A stretch of DNA of 64,000 nt, from the NCBI GenBank assembly GCA_046594445.1, contig JBKJSM010000070.1, forward strand, positions 3,864-67,863, written 5' to 3'. The stretch comes from Gaiellasilicea sp046594445 (lineage in GTDB: Bacteria > Actinomycetota > Thermoleophilia > Gaiellales > Gaiellaceae). Made by a program: the position numbers and the translations under genes. The notes under the pieces were generated by a model, which had not been told where the DNA came from, did no database searches, and saw only the letters and a list, made by a program, of their open reading frames with translations. Below are positions 42,482-53,334 of this stretch, piece by piece (position 1 is the first letter of the stretch; every line of letters begins with the position of its first letter).

Positions 42482-42913
42482 TCACTCCGCGAGGGACCGC
42501 TCGTCCGCGGACGCGGCCGAGGCCTCGTCCTGCGGCGGCGCGATCGGCGCGGCCGGCGACTCGGCGACGCCGTGCAGCTGTGCGTGCAACGCCTGGATGT
42601 GCGCCCGCAGTCCGTCGGCGTCGAGCCCGTCGCTCCCCTCGAGCTCGCGCAGCCACCGGGCGACCACGGTGTCGCGACGCTCCAGCTCGCGCTCGCGGGC
42701 GGCGAGCTCGGACACGCGTCGCGAGTGCTCGGCCGCGAGCTCTCGCCGCTGTGCGCGCTCCTCCTCGAGCTCGCGCTCCCGCCCGCGGATCGAGTCCTTC
42801 TGCGCCTCGATCGCCGCCTGCACGCGAGCTTCCGCGCGCTCGACGGCGCGCTCGCGCTCCTCGAGGTCGGCCTGGCGCTTCGCGATCGTCGGGTCGGCGT
42901 CGGACTCGCTCAC
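42482..42913 (-). CDS. Coiled-coil protein of the polysaccharide locus
   Basis: A 143-residue protein. Residues ~8-85 are almost continuous charged coiled coil (AKRQADLEERERAVERAEAR, ELEEERAQRRELAAEHSRRV, SELAARERELERRDTVVARW), followed by LRELEGSDGLDADGLRAHIQ and an Ala/Pro-rich tail. The GTG start at 42913 gives MSESDADPTI. Longer in-frame readings go into the glycosyltransferase gene. It may be a scaffold for the co-polymerase system; no family recognised. Confidence 0.6.
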   Translation of the reverse strand: MSESDADPTIAKRQADLEERERAVERAEARVQAAIEAQKDSIRGRERELEEERAQRRELAAEHSRRVSELAARERELERRDTVVARWLRELEGSDGLDADGLRAHIQALHAQLHGVAESPAAPIAPPQDEASAASADERSLAE

Positions 42914-42944
42914 GCGTCGAATCCTACGGACGTTCGGCGGCGCG

Positions 42945-43862
42945 TCATGAGCGACCGGCGAACCGCGCGCCGGTGACTCGACGGCCGAGCGGCGAACGGA
43001 CTGCCGCGCCGGTGAGCGAGCCGAGCAGGGCGGGCGCCCGAAGGAAGGCGTTCTTGGCGAAAAGGATGCGCGCAACGCGCAGCGCGCCGGCGTCCTGCCC
43101 GGTGGTCCGGAGCCGCGCGACGATGTGGTCGCGCGTCACGTAGGCACCGCCGCGCATGCTGCGCAGGGTCACGTCCGTCGCTCCGAGCTGGGCCTTCCCG
43201 AAGCCCTGGCGAAACGAGCGGCGGGCGAGGTCGCGCACCCGCTCGACGGGATCGTGCGCGACCACGACGCGGGGGGCGTAGGCGAGGACGAAGCCTTCCT
43301 CCACCGCGCGGCGCACGAACTCCCTGTCGCCGCTCGAGCGCAGCGAGGCGTCGAAGGGGCCGACCGCGTCGAACACCCGTCGTCGCACCCAGGTGTTGCC
43401 GCTGGCGGAGTGACCCTCCGCGGCATAGCGCTCCTGGTCGTAGTTGTGCGTCAGATCCACGAGCGAAGCGGTGGAAGGCCGGCGTCGCAGCGGCGTCGCG
43501 AACGCGCCCGCCAGCATGTCCGCACCCGTTTGCTCGAGCGCGGCGAGACCTTGCTCGATCCAGTCGTCGGCGGGGACGCAGTCCGCGTCCGTGAAGGCGA
43601 TCACGTCCCCGCGCGCCTCCGCGAGCCCCGCGTTCCGGGCCGCGTAGACGCCCACGTGCGAGCCCGGCGAGACCACCCGCGCGGCGCCGCCCGCGCGCTC
43701 GACGGCTCCGGCCGTCCCGTCGCTCGAGCCGTCGTCGACGACGAGCGCCTCGAACGGCAGCTCGGTCGTCTGCCGGTCGAGCGCCTCGAGCAGACCCGGG
43801 AGCCGGCGGGCGGCGTTTCGCGCCGGGACGACGACCGAGACCGCTGGAGATGCAGCAGACAT
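42945..43862 (-). CDS. Glycosyltransferase family 2
   Basis: A 305-residue GT-A enzyme. AVSVVVPARNAARRLPGLLE, EALVVDDGSSDGTAGAVERA, NAGLAEARGDVIAFTDADCV (the DxD-like TDADC) and GNTWVRRRVFDAVGPFDASL, with SSGDREFVRRAVEEGFVLAY (acceptor-side ED/GDxE helix). Two C-terminal hydrophobic or basic segments may sit at the membrane face. The ATG at 43862 gives the normal start (MSAASPAVSVVVPARN). It is divergent from the flippase gene. Sugar specificity cannot be read. Confidence 0.85.
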   Translation of the reverse strand: MSAASPAVSVVVPARNAARRLPGLLEALDRQTTELPFEALVVDDGSSDGTAGAVERAGGAARVVSPGSHVGVYAARNAGLAEARGDVIAFTDADCVPADDWIEQGLAALEQTGADMLAGAFATPLRRRPSTASLVDLTHNYDQERYAAEGHSASGNTWVRRRVFDAVGPFDASLRSSGDREFVRRAVEEGFVLAYAPRVVVAHDPVERVRDLARRSFRQGFGKAQLGATDVTLRSMRGGAYVTRDHIVARLRTTGQDAGALRVARILFAKNAFLRAPALLGSLTGAAVRSPLGRRVTGARFAGRS

Positions 43863-43911
43863 GTGGGGCGGCAGGCTACAGGACCGTGGGAAGCGGGTAG
43901 GTTCCACGCTC

Positions 43912-45462
43912 GTGGAGGCGGGGAGCGAGCAGCGCCGGTTCGTGCGCAACGCGATCGGCTCGTACGGCGCGCGTGCCGTACTGATCCTCAGCGTCCTCCT
44001 GCTGACGCCGTATCTCTATCGCACTCTCGGCCCGGGCGGGTTCGGTACGTGGAGCGTGATCTTCTCGCTGACCACCGTCTTCTCCCTGATCCAGCTCGGA
44101 GTCGCGGCCGGCCCGATCAAGCTCGTGGCTGAGTACCAGGCCCAGGGTCGGCGGCAGGAGCTCGAGCACGTCGTCGGCGCCTCCGTCTCGGTTTTGCTGG
44201 CGCTGGGGGTCGTAGCGCTCGGCCTCGCCGCCCTCGGCGCTTACACGCTCGACGGTCTTGCGTCGCCGCAGGCTCGAGACGACTTCAGGCTGGGGATGCT
44301 GGCGCTGGGCGTCGCCTTCCTCGTGCGGTTCCCGTGCACCGCCTACATGGCGGTGCTGGAGGGGTATCAGCGCTACGACCTCTCGAACGCCGCCTGGATG
44401 GTGACGACGCTCGTCTCGTCGATCGGCGCGGTGGTGGCGGTCGAGGCCGGAACGGGCGTTCTCGGCGTCACCATTGCCTACGCGGTCGCGATCGTCTTCA
44501 GCGCGATCGCCACCGCCTTCCTCCTGCACCGGCTCGACCCGGACCTTTCGTTGCGCCCCCGCCTCGGCGACCCAGGCGCGCGTGGGCGCCTGCTGCACTT
44601 CAGCACGTTCGCGCTCCTCGCCGACTCGATGGTCTTCGTCGGGCAGCGCATGGACGTCGTCGTCGTCGCCGCGATTCGCAACGCCGCGCAGACGGCCCCC
44701 TACGCCGCCGCCGTGAAGCTGCAGTCGGGCGTGCAGAGCCTCGTCCTGCCCTTCATCGAGATGCTGATGCCGATGATGTCGGAGCTGTGGGCCCGCGGCG
44801 ACCGGGCGGAAGTGGCCCGGCGCTTCACCCTCGCGACGCGCGTCGCGCTGCAGGTGACGCTGCCCGTTGCGGCGGCGTTCGCGCTCTTTGCCGACGATGT
44901 CGTCCAGCTCTGGCTCGGCTCGGGTGCGGCGGCCGGAATCGTCGTCGTGCTGATGGCGGTGCAGGTGCTGACGATGACGCTGGCGCCGGCGGAGAAGGTC
45001 CTGATCGGGGTCGGCCGGGTCCGGACGGCGGGGGTGCTCGCGTGCGTCGAGGGGGTGACGAACGTGGCCCTCTCGATCGGGCTCGTCGTCACCTTCGGCG
45101 CCGTCGGCGCTGCGCTCGGCACACTCCTCACGACGGCGCTCGTGTCGCCGGTGAAGATCCCGCTGGCGGCGCGGGCGATCGGCCAGTCGACGGCGCTGGT
45201 CGTCCGGGACGGGATCGCCCGACCGATCCTGAGCTCGCTGCCTGCACTCGCGGCGATGGTGGCCGTCCGACTGCTCCTCGAGCAAGGCCCGCTCCGGCTT
45301 GCGCTCGGACTGGCCGTGGGCCTCGGCGCGGCCGCCCTCGTCGGCGCGCGCCAACTCGGAGGTGACCGCCTCCGAGCGCTCGTGCGGGCCGGCTCCCGTC
45401 GCAGGCCCCTGGTCAGCGAGCCGCTAGACTCCGATCTTCCGGCGCAGAATCTCGCCCCATGA
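43912..45462 (+). CDS. Polysaccharide flippase (Wzx/MOP family)
   Basis: A 516-residue protein with about 14 membrane helices. RNAIGSYGARAVLILSVLLL, TPYLYRTLGPGGFGTWSVIF and IKLVAEYQAQGRRQELEHVV are characteristic of MOP-superfamily Wzx proteins; ADSMVFVGQRMDVVVVAAIR and NAAQTAPYAAAVKLQSGVQS follow. It moves lipid-linked repeat units across the membrane. The GTG at 43912 follows a TAGGTT box by eight bases. The stop overlaps the kinase start by 4 nt. Confidence 0.85.
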   Translation: MEAGSEQRRFVRNAIGSYGARAVLILSVLLLTPYLYRTLGPGGFGTWSVIFSLTTVFSLIQLGVAAGPIKLVAEYQAQGRRQELEHVVGASVSVLLALGVVALGLAALGAYTLDGLASPQARDDFRLGMLALGVAFLVRFPCTAYMAVLEGYQRYDLSNAAWMVTTLVSSIGAVVAVEAGTGVLGVTIAYAVAIVFSAIATAFLLHRLDPDLSLRPRLGDPGARGRLLHFSTFALLADSMVFVGQRMDVVVVAAIRNAAQTAPYAAAVKLQSGVQSLVLPFIEMLMPMMSELWARGDRAEVARRFTLATRVALQVTLPVAAAFALFADDVVQLWLGSGAAAGIVVVLMAVQVLTMTLAPAEKVLIGVGRVRTAGVLACVEGVTNVALSIGLVVTFGAVGAALGTLLTTALVSPVKIPLAARAIGQSTALVVRDGIARPILSSLPALAAMVAVRLLLEQGPLRLALGLAVGLGAAALVGARQLGGDRLRALVRAGSRRRPLVSEPLDSDLPAQNLAP

Positions 45463-46811
45463 GCCCCGAACAGATCGCCTCAATCCTCTGGCGTCGCCGC
45501 CTCGCGTTCCTCGTCACCGTCGTCGTGGCGATGGCCGCGGTGGTCGCTGCGACCCTGCTGCTACCGAAGACGTACACAGCAACGACGACGCTCTACGTCG
45601 GCGGCAAGGTCAATCCCGACGCGTTCATTAACACCGACCTGCTCGAGCAGCACGTGCGCACGTACTCGACGCTGGCCGGGAACCCGAACATGGCCGACCT
45701 CGTCGTCGGGAACCTCAACGAGCCCCTCGACCGCGGCGAGCTGCTCACCCGAATGGGCTTCGCTCCGGTCGAGCGGACACAGCTCCTCCTGATCACGGGC
45801 TCGGGCGCGACGCCCGCGGAGGCCCAGGAGCTCGCCAACGTGTACAGCGAGACCTTCGTGGCGCGCATGTCCACCCTCTTCGAGGAAGGGCGGACGCCGG
45901 CCGAGATCGCGGTCAGCGAGCCCGCCGCGCTGCCCACATCTCCGGCGAAGCCGAACCCGCCGCTCTACATCGGGCTGGGCGGGCTGCTGAGCCTCTTCCT
46001 CGCGCTCGCCGTCGCCCTCCTGCGGGAGCGGCTGGACACGCGAGTACGCGTCGCCGCCGAGGACGACGCCGTCTTCGGGCAGCCGATCATCGCGCGCATC
46101 CCGGCCTTCGAGGGCCGCGATCGCAGCCGCCGCGGCATCTCCGACCGCTTCGCGCTGCTCAAGACCAACATCGACTTCGTCAACGAGGGCGACGCGCGTG
46201 TCCTGCTGATCACGAGCCCCGGCGCAGGAGAGGGGAAGAGCACCGTCTCGGCCAACCTGGCGCTCGTGTGCGCCGAGGACGGCGAGCGGGTCGTGCTCGT
46301 CGAGGCAGACCTGAGACGGCCAGGCCTGACCGACACCGTCATCGCGCAGGGCGTCGAGCGCTCCCGCGTCGGGCTGAGCAACTACCTCGCCGGGGCGGCG
46401 GGCGAGGAGGAGATCATCGTTCCCCATCCCGAGCTGCGCGGCCTCAGCCTGATCTGGTCGGGGATCGTGCCGCCGAACCCGACGGCGCTGCTCGGTTCCC
46501 ACCGGCTCGACACGCTGCTGACCATGCTCCGGCTCGAGTACGACCGCGTCATCGTCGACACCTGCCCGATCTCGGTCGCCGCCGACGCCTCGGTGATCGC
46601 GTCGCGGGTCGACGGGACGATCTACATCATGGACGAGCGCACGACCAAGCGGACTGAGGCGCAGGCGGGTCTGAACCAGCTCCGGGGGGTGCGAACCCAG
46701 CTGCTCGGCGTCGTCCTCAACCGCGCCTCGATGGTCGGCGCCGATCCCTACTACTACGCCGACGAGGCCAAGCGGGAACGCGAGGCCTCCGACCGCGTCG
46801 AATCCTTCTGA
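45459..46811 (+). CDS. Polysaccharide co-polymerase fused to BY-type tyrosine kinase
   Basis: A 450-residue protein. A Wzz domain with TM1 (FLVTVVVAMAAVVAATLLLP), outer part (TYTATTTLYVGGKVNPDAFI ...) and TM2 (PPLYIGLGGLLSLFLALAVA). The kinase domain follows: TSPGAGEGKSTVSANLALVC (Walker A), VVLVEADLRRPGLTDTV (Walker A'), YDRVIVDTCPISVAADASVI (Walker B). The tail ends GADPYYYADEAKREREAS, with three adjacent Tyr as the autophosphorylation cluster. It controls chain length and, with the CpsB-type phosphatase at 41353, export of the polymer. ATGA overlap with the flippase. Confidence 0.88.
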   Translation: MSPEQIASILWRRRLAFLVTVVVAMAAVVAATLLLPKTYTATTTLYVGGKVNPDAFINTDLLEQHVRTYSTLAGNPNMADLVVGNLNEPLDRGELLTRMGFAPVERTQLLLITGSGATPAEAQELANVYSETFVARMSTLFEEGRTPAEIAVSEPAALPTSPAKPNPPLYIGLGGLLSLFLALAVALLRERLDTRVRVAAEDDAVFGQPIIARIPAFEGRDRSRRGISDRFALLKTNIDFVNEGDARVLLITSPGAGEGKSTVSANLALVCAEDGERVVLVEADLRRPGLTDTVIAQGVERSRVGLSNYLAGAAGEEEIIVPHPELRGLSLIWSGIVPPNPTALLGSHRLDTLLTMLRLEYDRVIVDTCPISVAADASVIASRVDGTIYIMDERTTKRTEAQAGLNQLRGVRTQLLGVVLNRASMVGADPYYYADEAKREREASDRVESF

Positions 46812-46843
46812 GCGCGCGGCGTCTCGCGCTCGACGCGGGGCCG

Positions 46844-48195
46844 GTGCTGCTCGCCGGGCTGATCGCGGCCGCGCTGCCCGTAGCGGCGTACGTCGCCTCA
46901 CCCGTGCTCGTCCCGGCGCTCCTCGCCGCGGCGATCGCTTTCGTCGCGATCCTGCGGCGACCCGAGCTTGGTCTTGCGCTCCTACTCACGCTCGCGCCCC
47001 TGACCAACTTCACCCTTGCCGGCGGCGTCAAGCCCTTCCAGTTTCTGCTGCCGGCACTTGCTCTGGGCCTGCTCGTGTACGCGATCCTCGTCCTGCGCAG
47101 CCGGCCGCTCGCGTACTCGAAGTGGCTGACGGTCGGGGTGGTGACGTTCGTCGCCACTGCGGCGATCGGGTCGATCGTCGCCGACGAGCCGGGCGCGTCG
47201 ATCAAGAAGCTCGTGATCGCGCTCACCGCCGGGGCGATCTACTTCGCCGTCCTCTCGATCTGCCGCGACCGCGGCAGGCTGCTCGTCGTCGTGGCCGGCG
47301 CAGTGCTCGGCCTGCTGCTCGCGTCGATCCAGGGAGTGCTCCAGTACTACTTCGGGATCTTCTCGGGCGTCGGCTTCCTGATCGACGGCTCGCTCGTCGT
47401 CCGCGTCCAGGGCTCGTTCGGCCACCCGAACCAGTACGCCGGCTACGTCGCCTTCCTGATCCCGCTCGCAGCCACGGTCGCGGCTCGCCGCGTCTACGGG
47501 ACCGGGCTGCGCTGGCTCGGTGGAGCCGCGACCGCTCTCGCCCTGCCGGCGCTCGTCTTCTCATTCACGCGCGGCGCGATCTTGGCGCTCGTGCTCGGGA
47601 CGCTCGTCTGGCTCGCCCTGCTTCGCCCGCGCGCGGCCCTGGGCCTCGCGATCGCGATCGCCGTCGTCGGCGTGGTCTTCGCGCCGGGAACGCTGCGCGA
47701 GCGGTTCGACCCCCAGGCCGGCCGCGGCGACCTGCCGCTGCGAGCCGACATCTGGGAGGGCGCGGTCGCGATCTACGAGCGTGATCCCGTCTTCGGCGCG
47801 GGCCTGAACAATTTCCCGAATGCCTACGGCTCCCTGCCCACGACCCTCAGCACCGGATCGCAGCGTCGGCTGCTCGACAACGAGCAGCTGATCGTCCCGC
47901 CGCACGCCCAGAACCTGTTCCTCAACGTCCTGGCCGAGCAGGGCCTCGTGGGCGTCGCCTCGTTGGGGTTGCTGCTCGCCACCGCGCTGCTCGTGCTCAT
48001 TCGTGGCACCCGGGTCGCCGATCCGGCGGGACGTGGAGTCGCGCTCGCGCTCGGGGCCGGCGTCTTCGGGATCGTCGTGCACAGCATTCTCGAGGTGACG
48101 CTGCTGAGCGAGCTGGCGCTGCCGCTCTTCACCCTGCTCGCCGTGGTCGCCGGGTTTGTCGCGCTCGAGTACGAGCGACGCGAGGCGGAGGAGCT

Positions 48196-48199
<4 letters not shown>
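46844..48199 (+). CDS. O-antigen-ligase-like polymerase (Wzy_C), first
   Basis: A 451-residue membrane protein with about 12 helices and the Wzy_C core: VQGSFGHPNQYAGYVAFLIP (conserved HPNxxG), FSFTRGAILALVLGTLVWLA (SRxxx-like Arg), then GAGLNNFPNAYGSLPTTLST and VPPHAQNLFLNVLAEQGLVG (the outer loop PHxxNxxLxxxxExGxxG). It joins repeat units or transfers glycan chains outside the membrane. GTG start at 46844, 32 nt after the kinase; a CTG further upstream is possible. The 3' end overlaps the convergent glycosidase by 4 nt. Confidence 0.82.
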
Positions 48200-49875
<1,676 letters not shown>

Positions 49876-50017
49876 ACGACGATCGCCTGATATTCGACTG
49901 GTTTACAGGGCCTTCGGCCCTATCTTGCATCCGATGAGACCTACGGTTGTAACTCGGAAAACAACATCTCGAAACACATAAAAACCTGCTCGCGCCAGCC
50001 CGAGTATCCTGCGCGCG
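49876..50017. promoter_or_regulatory. AT-richer divergent intergenic region
   Basis: This 142-bp gap is visibly lower in GC than its surroundings. It has a small AGGGCC-TTC-GGCCCT hairpin (about 49908-49922) and TATCCT (50005-50010) seven bases before the GTG of the next gene, so that mRNA is probably leaderless. No operator could be defined. Confidence 0.4.
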
Positions 50018-50854
50018 GTGGAGGAGGGGGAACCAGTCGTCTCGATCGTGATCGCGGCGCATTCGGTCCGCCGCGAGTTCGAGCGCTCACTCGCGTCGAT
50101 CGACGAGCACGCGGGCATGCCGGTGGAGACGATCGTGGTGGACAACGCTTCCGAGGACGACACTGCGGCCTGGATCGCCGAGCACCACCCTTCCGTGCAG
50201 GTGATCAGGTCCGAGCGAAACGAGTTCGGCGCGGGACGGAACCACGCGCTGCCGCGGGCGCGCGGCGCCTGCACGATGTTCCTCGACAGCGACGCGGCGC
50301 TGACCCCGGGTGCCTTGCCGGAGCTCGTCGGCGCACTCGAGCGTCACCCCGACTGGGCTCTCGTGGCGCCCCGCCTCGTCTACGACGACGGCGGCCTGCA
50401 ACTCTCCGCCCGGCGCTTCCCGCCCAGGCTCCTCCCGATCCTGCGCCGCCCTCCGCTCGACCGCTTCTTCGAGGACGGCCCGACAATCCGCCACCACCTG
50501 ATGGCCGACGAGGATCTCGGCCGGGTCAGGCCCGTCCTCTACACGATCAGCGCATGCCATCTCTTTCGGACGGACGTCGGACGCCGCGCCGGCCTGCTCG
50601 ACGAAGCGCTGGCGTACGGGTGGGAGGATGCCGACTGGTGCATCCGGCTGCGCGACGTCGGCGGTGAGATCGTCCTCTATCCCAAGGTGAGCGTGATCCA
50701 CTCCTACCGGCGGCTGACGCGGCGCGCACCCGTCTCGCGCGCGGCGGTGAAGCAGCTGCGCTGCCACGTGCACTTCCAGCGCAAGTACGCACGGCGGCGG
50801 CGCGAGCTGATCCGGCTGCAACGGGAGCTCGACGACAGGAGGCTCGAGCCATGA
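50018..50854 (+). CDS. Glycosyltransferase family 2 (rhamnosyltransferase-like)
   Basis: A 278-residue GT-A protein. PVVSIVIAAHSVRREFERSL, ETIVVDNASEDDTAAWIAEH, GRNHALPRARGACTMFLDSD (DxD in FLDSD), APRLVYDDGGLQLSARRFPP, LLDEALAYGWEDADWCIRLR (EDxDxxxR acceptor motif) and VIHSYRRLTRRAPVSRAAVK. The VDNAS, GWEDADWCIRLR and HxxR patterns are usual in rhamnosyltransferase-type GT2 enzymes. First of four genes in an operon with 4-nt overlaps. Confidence 0.85.
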   Translation: MEEGEPVVSIVIAAHSVRREFERSLASIDEHAGMPVETIVVDNASEDDTAAWIAEHHPSVQVIRSERNEFGAGRNHALPRARGACTMFLDSDAALTPGALPELVGALERHPDWALVAPRLVYDDGGLQLSARRFPPRLLPILRRPPLDRFFEDGPTIRHHLMADEDLGRVRPVLYTISACHLFRTDVGRRAGLLDEALAYGWEDADWCIRLRDVGGEIVLYPKVSVIHSYRRLTRRAPVSRAAVKQLRCHVHFQRKYARRRRELIRLQRELDDRRLEP

Positions 50855-51699
50855 GCGCGGCCCGCGTGGCCGTGCTGATGCCGTGCTACGAGGAGGGCGA
50901 GCTGATGCTCGAGTCGGTGCGCTCGGTGCGGGAGCGAGAGCCCGTCGAGATCGTGCTCGTGGACGACGGGTCCAAGGGTGAGCAGACCCTGGTCCTGCTC
51001 GACCGCCTCGAGGCCCAAGGCGTGCGCGTCCTGCGTCAGCCCGCGAATGCCGGCCCGGCCGCCGCCCGGACGGCCGGGCTCCGCGCGACGGCGACGCCGT
51101 ACGTCTTCTCGCTCGACGCGGACGACCTGCTAGAGCCGGGGATGCTGGCCCGGCTGGCCGACCTGCTCGACGCCCATCCCGAGGCAGGCGTGGCGTACGG
51201 CGATCACGTCGAGTTCGGAGCGGGGAAAGAGGTCCACCGGGCGTCGCCGCCTGCGATCGACCCGTTTCGCTTGCTCTACGTGTTCGAGTATCCGCCGGCG
51301 GCCCTCTTTCGCCGCCATGTCCTGGAGGCGATCGGGGGCTGGCAGCCGCAGGGCGCGCGGCTGCCAGCCTACGAGGACTGGCACGTGTGGATGAGCCTCG
51401 CCGAACGCGGTGTCGGGGGCGTCTACGTCGGCCCCGGCGTCGTCACCTACCGGCGGCGGCTGCACGGCAACCGCCTGCTCGCACGAGCCCGCAAGCAGCA
51501 CCCGCGCCTCTACCGGAGGCTGCGACGCGCTCATCCGGAGCTGTTCGGCAGGCGGCGCGAGCTGCGCCGCGCCTCCAACCTCCCGCCGCGGCGCAAGCTC
51601 CTCTACCCGATCGTCTACGGCGGCCGGCCGAAGTTCTCGTGGGAGCCGCGGCTGCGTCTCTGGCTCGAGCGCCGCGGGGTCAGGATCTCGGGCGGATGA
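50851..51699 (+). CDS. Glycosyltransferase family 2
   Basis: A 282-residue GT-A enzyme: RVAVLMPCYEEGELMLESVR, VEIVLVDDGSKGEQTLVLLD, NAGPAAARTAGLRATATPYV, FSLDADDLLEPGMLARLADL (DxD in LDADD), FEYPPAALFRRHVLEAIGGW and LPAYEDWHVWMSLAERGVGG (ED acceptor motif). The C-terminus is basic. It starts inside the stop of the preceding GT2 (ATGA) and is followed by another with the same overlap. Confidence 0.85.
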   Translation: MSAARVAVLMPCYEEGELMLESVRSVREREPVEIVLVDDGSKGEQTLVLLDRLEAQGVRVLRQPANAGPAAARTAGLRATATPYVFSLDADDLLEPGMLARLADLLDAHPEAGVAYGDHVEFGAGKEVHRASPPAIDPFRLLYVFEYPPAALFRRHVLEAIGGWQPQGARLPAYEDWHVWMSLAERGVGGVYVGPGVVTYRRRLHGNRLLARARKQHPRLYRRLRRAHPELFGRRRELRRASNLPPRRKLLYPIVYGGRPKFSWEPRLRLWLERRGVRISGG

Positions 51700-52610
51700 G
51701 CCTCCCGCGCGTGTCGTACGTCGTTCCGGCCTATCGGCCGCGGCCGGACTGGCTACGGCAGGCCGTCGTCTCGATGCTCGCGCAGGGAGGGAGCGAGGCG
51801 GAGGTGGTCGTGGTGGACGACGGCTCGCCCGATCCCGTTGCCGCGCCCGTCCAGGACGAGCGTGTGCAGGTGATCCGCGTTCCGCACGGTGGCGTCTCGC
51901 GTGCGCGCGAAGCGGGGGTCGCGGCCTCGACCGCGCCGCACGTCCGCTTCTTCGACGCGGACGACGTGGTTCCGCCAGGATCGACTGCTCGTCTCCTCGC
52001 GCATCTCGGCGGCCGTGAGGACGTGATCGCCTACGGCGCGTCCTTGAACTGCGACGAGCAGCTCCGGCCGATCTGGGCGATGCGGACGACGATCCAGGGC
52101 GATGTGCGGCGCGCGTGCCTCGTCGGGGCGTTCCCGGTGCGTCCCGGAAGCCTGCTCTATCCACGGGGCGTGCTCGAGCACACCGGCGCCTGGAACCCTC
52201 ACCTGACGGTGTCGGAGGACTGGGAGTACTTCTTGCGCGCGCTCGATCACGCGACCGTTCGCGGTGACGGCGCGGTCGTTCATTGGTACCGGCGCCACGG
52301 AGCGTCGGCGACCGGAGACGAGGAGGCGGGCCGTCGTGGTGCGCGAGCCGTGGTCGACGGCTACTTCGAGCGCCACCCCGAGCAGCGCGGAACCTCGCTC
52401 GAGCGCCGAGCGCATGCAAGGCTCGACGCCACCGCAGCGCGCGTTCTGGCGACTCGCGGGCGTTTCCGCGAAGCAGCGGCGTCCGGGCTCGCCGCTCTGC
52501 GCGCGGACCCGGTGGCGTTGCTCCAAGAGGCGCTGCAGACACCGCCGGCGATCGTCGGCCGCGTTCGGCACCGCGTGCGTCCGGCCTCGCCGCTCGAGCC
52601 TCCGTGGTGA
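51696..52610 (+). CDS. Glycosyltransferase family 2
   Basis: A 304-residue protein. VSYVVPAYRPRPDWLRQAVV, EVVVVDDGSPDPVAAPVQDE, REAGVAASTAPHVRFFDADD (DxD), AFPVRPGSLLYPRGVLEHTG, LTVSEDWEYFLRALDHATVR (ED motif) and VVHWYRRHGASATGDEEAGR. The C-terminal ~70 residues are helical with no clear domain (RAHARLDATAARVLATRGRF). It lies between another GT2 and the deacetylase, each with a 4-nt overlap. Confidence 0.82.
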   Translation: MSLPRVSYVVPAYRPRPDWLRQAVVSMLAQGGSEAEVVVVDDGSPDPVAAPVQDERVQVIRVPHGGVSRAREAGVAASTAPHVRFFDADDVVPPGSTARLLAHLGGREDVIAYGASLNCDEQLRPIWAMRTTIQGDVRRACLVGAFPVRPGSLLYPRGVLEHTGAWNPHLTVSEDWEYFLRALDHATVRGDGAVVHWYRRHGASATGDEEAGRRGARAVVDGYFERHPEQRGTSLERRAHARLDATAARVLATRGRFREAAASGLAALRADPVALLQEALQTPPAIVGRVRHRVRPASPLEPPW

Positions 52611-53329
52611 GCATGCTCGAGCGGCTCGTCCGGGCCGGCCCGAGGGCGGCGTTGCGCCGACTCACGACCGTGGTCGGCCTCGGCGACCCCGGAGCGCGCT
52701 ACGTCGTCCGGCGGGTGCCGGGCGTGAAGCCGCGGAAGGTCGTCGCGCTCAGCTTCGACGACGGGCCGGCGGAGCACACGCCCGAGATCCTCGACCTGCT
52801 GGCTCGCCACCGGGCGCGCGCGACCTTCTTCGTGATCGGAGAGCACCTCGAGGGCCGCGAGCAGATCGTGCAACGCACAGTCGCCGACGGCCACGAGCTC
52901 GGCAACCACCTCTGGAGCCACCCGGTCGCGCAGCAGCTCTCAGACGACGAGCTCCGCAGCGAGATCGCCCAGACGAACGTCGCGATCGAGGCCGTCGGCG
53001 GCCCGGTTCCGACCTTGTTGCGGACGCCGTTCTTCAACGACGCCGAGCGCGCGGTGCGCCTCGCGCGCGAGCTTGGCCTCCCCTGGGCCGCACATGGAAT
53101 CGTCGGCTACGACTGGGAGGAGAGGCAACCTGACCGGATCGTGGGCGCGCTGCTGCGCCGGGTGAAGCCCGGCGAGATCATGGTCCTCCACGACGGAGTC
53201 GGCCGTGGCTCGTCCGGCCACGACGACAGGACCGTGACCGTGCGGGCCGTCGAGCTGCTGCTCCCGGAGCTCGACGCGCGCGGCTACGAGGTTGTGACGG
53301 TCTCGGAGCTCCTGGCCGCGTCGCCGTAG
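52607..53329 (+). CDS. Polysaccharide deacetylase (NodB/CE4 family)
   Basis: A 240-residue protein. VVALSFDDGPAEHTPEILDL (motif 1, catalytic base and metal Asp), DGHELGNHLWSHPVAQQLSD (motif 2, HxxxH metal ligands), LLRTPFFND (motif 3), WAAHGIVGYDWEERQPDRIV (motif 4) and IMVLHDGVGRG (motif 5, catalytic His). No clear signal peptide, but the basic N-terminus may associate with the membrane. It removes acetyl groups from GlcNAc- or similar sugar-containing polymers. The GTG at 52607 overlaps the GT2 stop; ATG 52613 is an alternative. Confidence 0.87.
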   Translation: MSMLERLVRAGPRAALRRLTTVVGLGDPGARYVVRRVPGVKPRKVVALSFDDGPAEHTPEILDLLARHRARATFFVIGEHLEGREQIVQRTVADGHELGNHLWSHPVAQQLSDDELRSEIAQTNVAIEAVGGPVPTLLRTPFFNDAERAVRLARELGLPWAAHGIVGYDWEERQPDRIVGALLRRVKPGEIMVLHDGVGRGSSGHDDRTVTVRAVELLLPELDARGYEVVTVSELLAASP

Positions 53330-53334
53330 GCCCG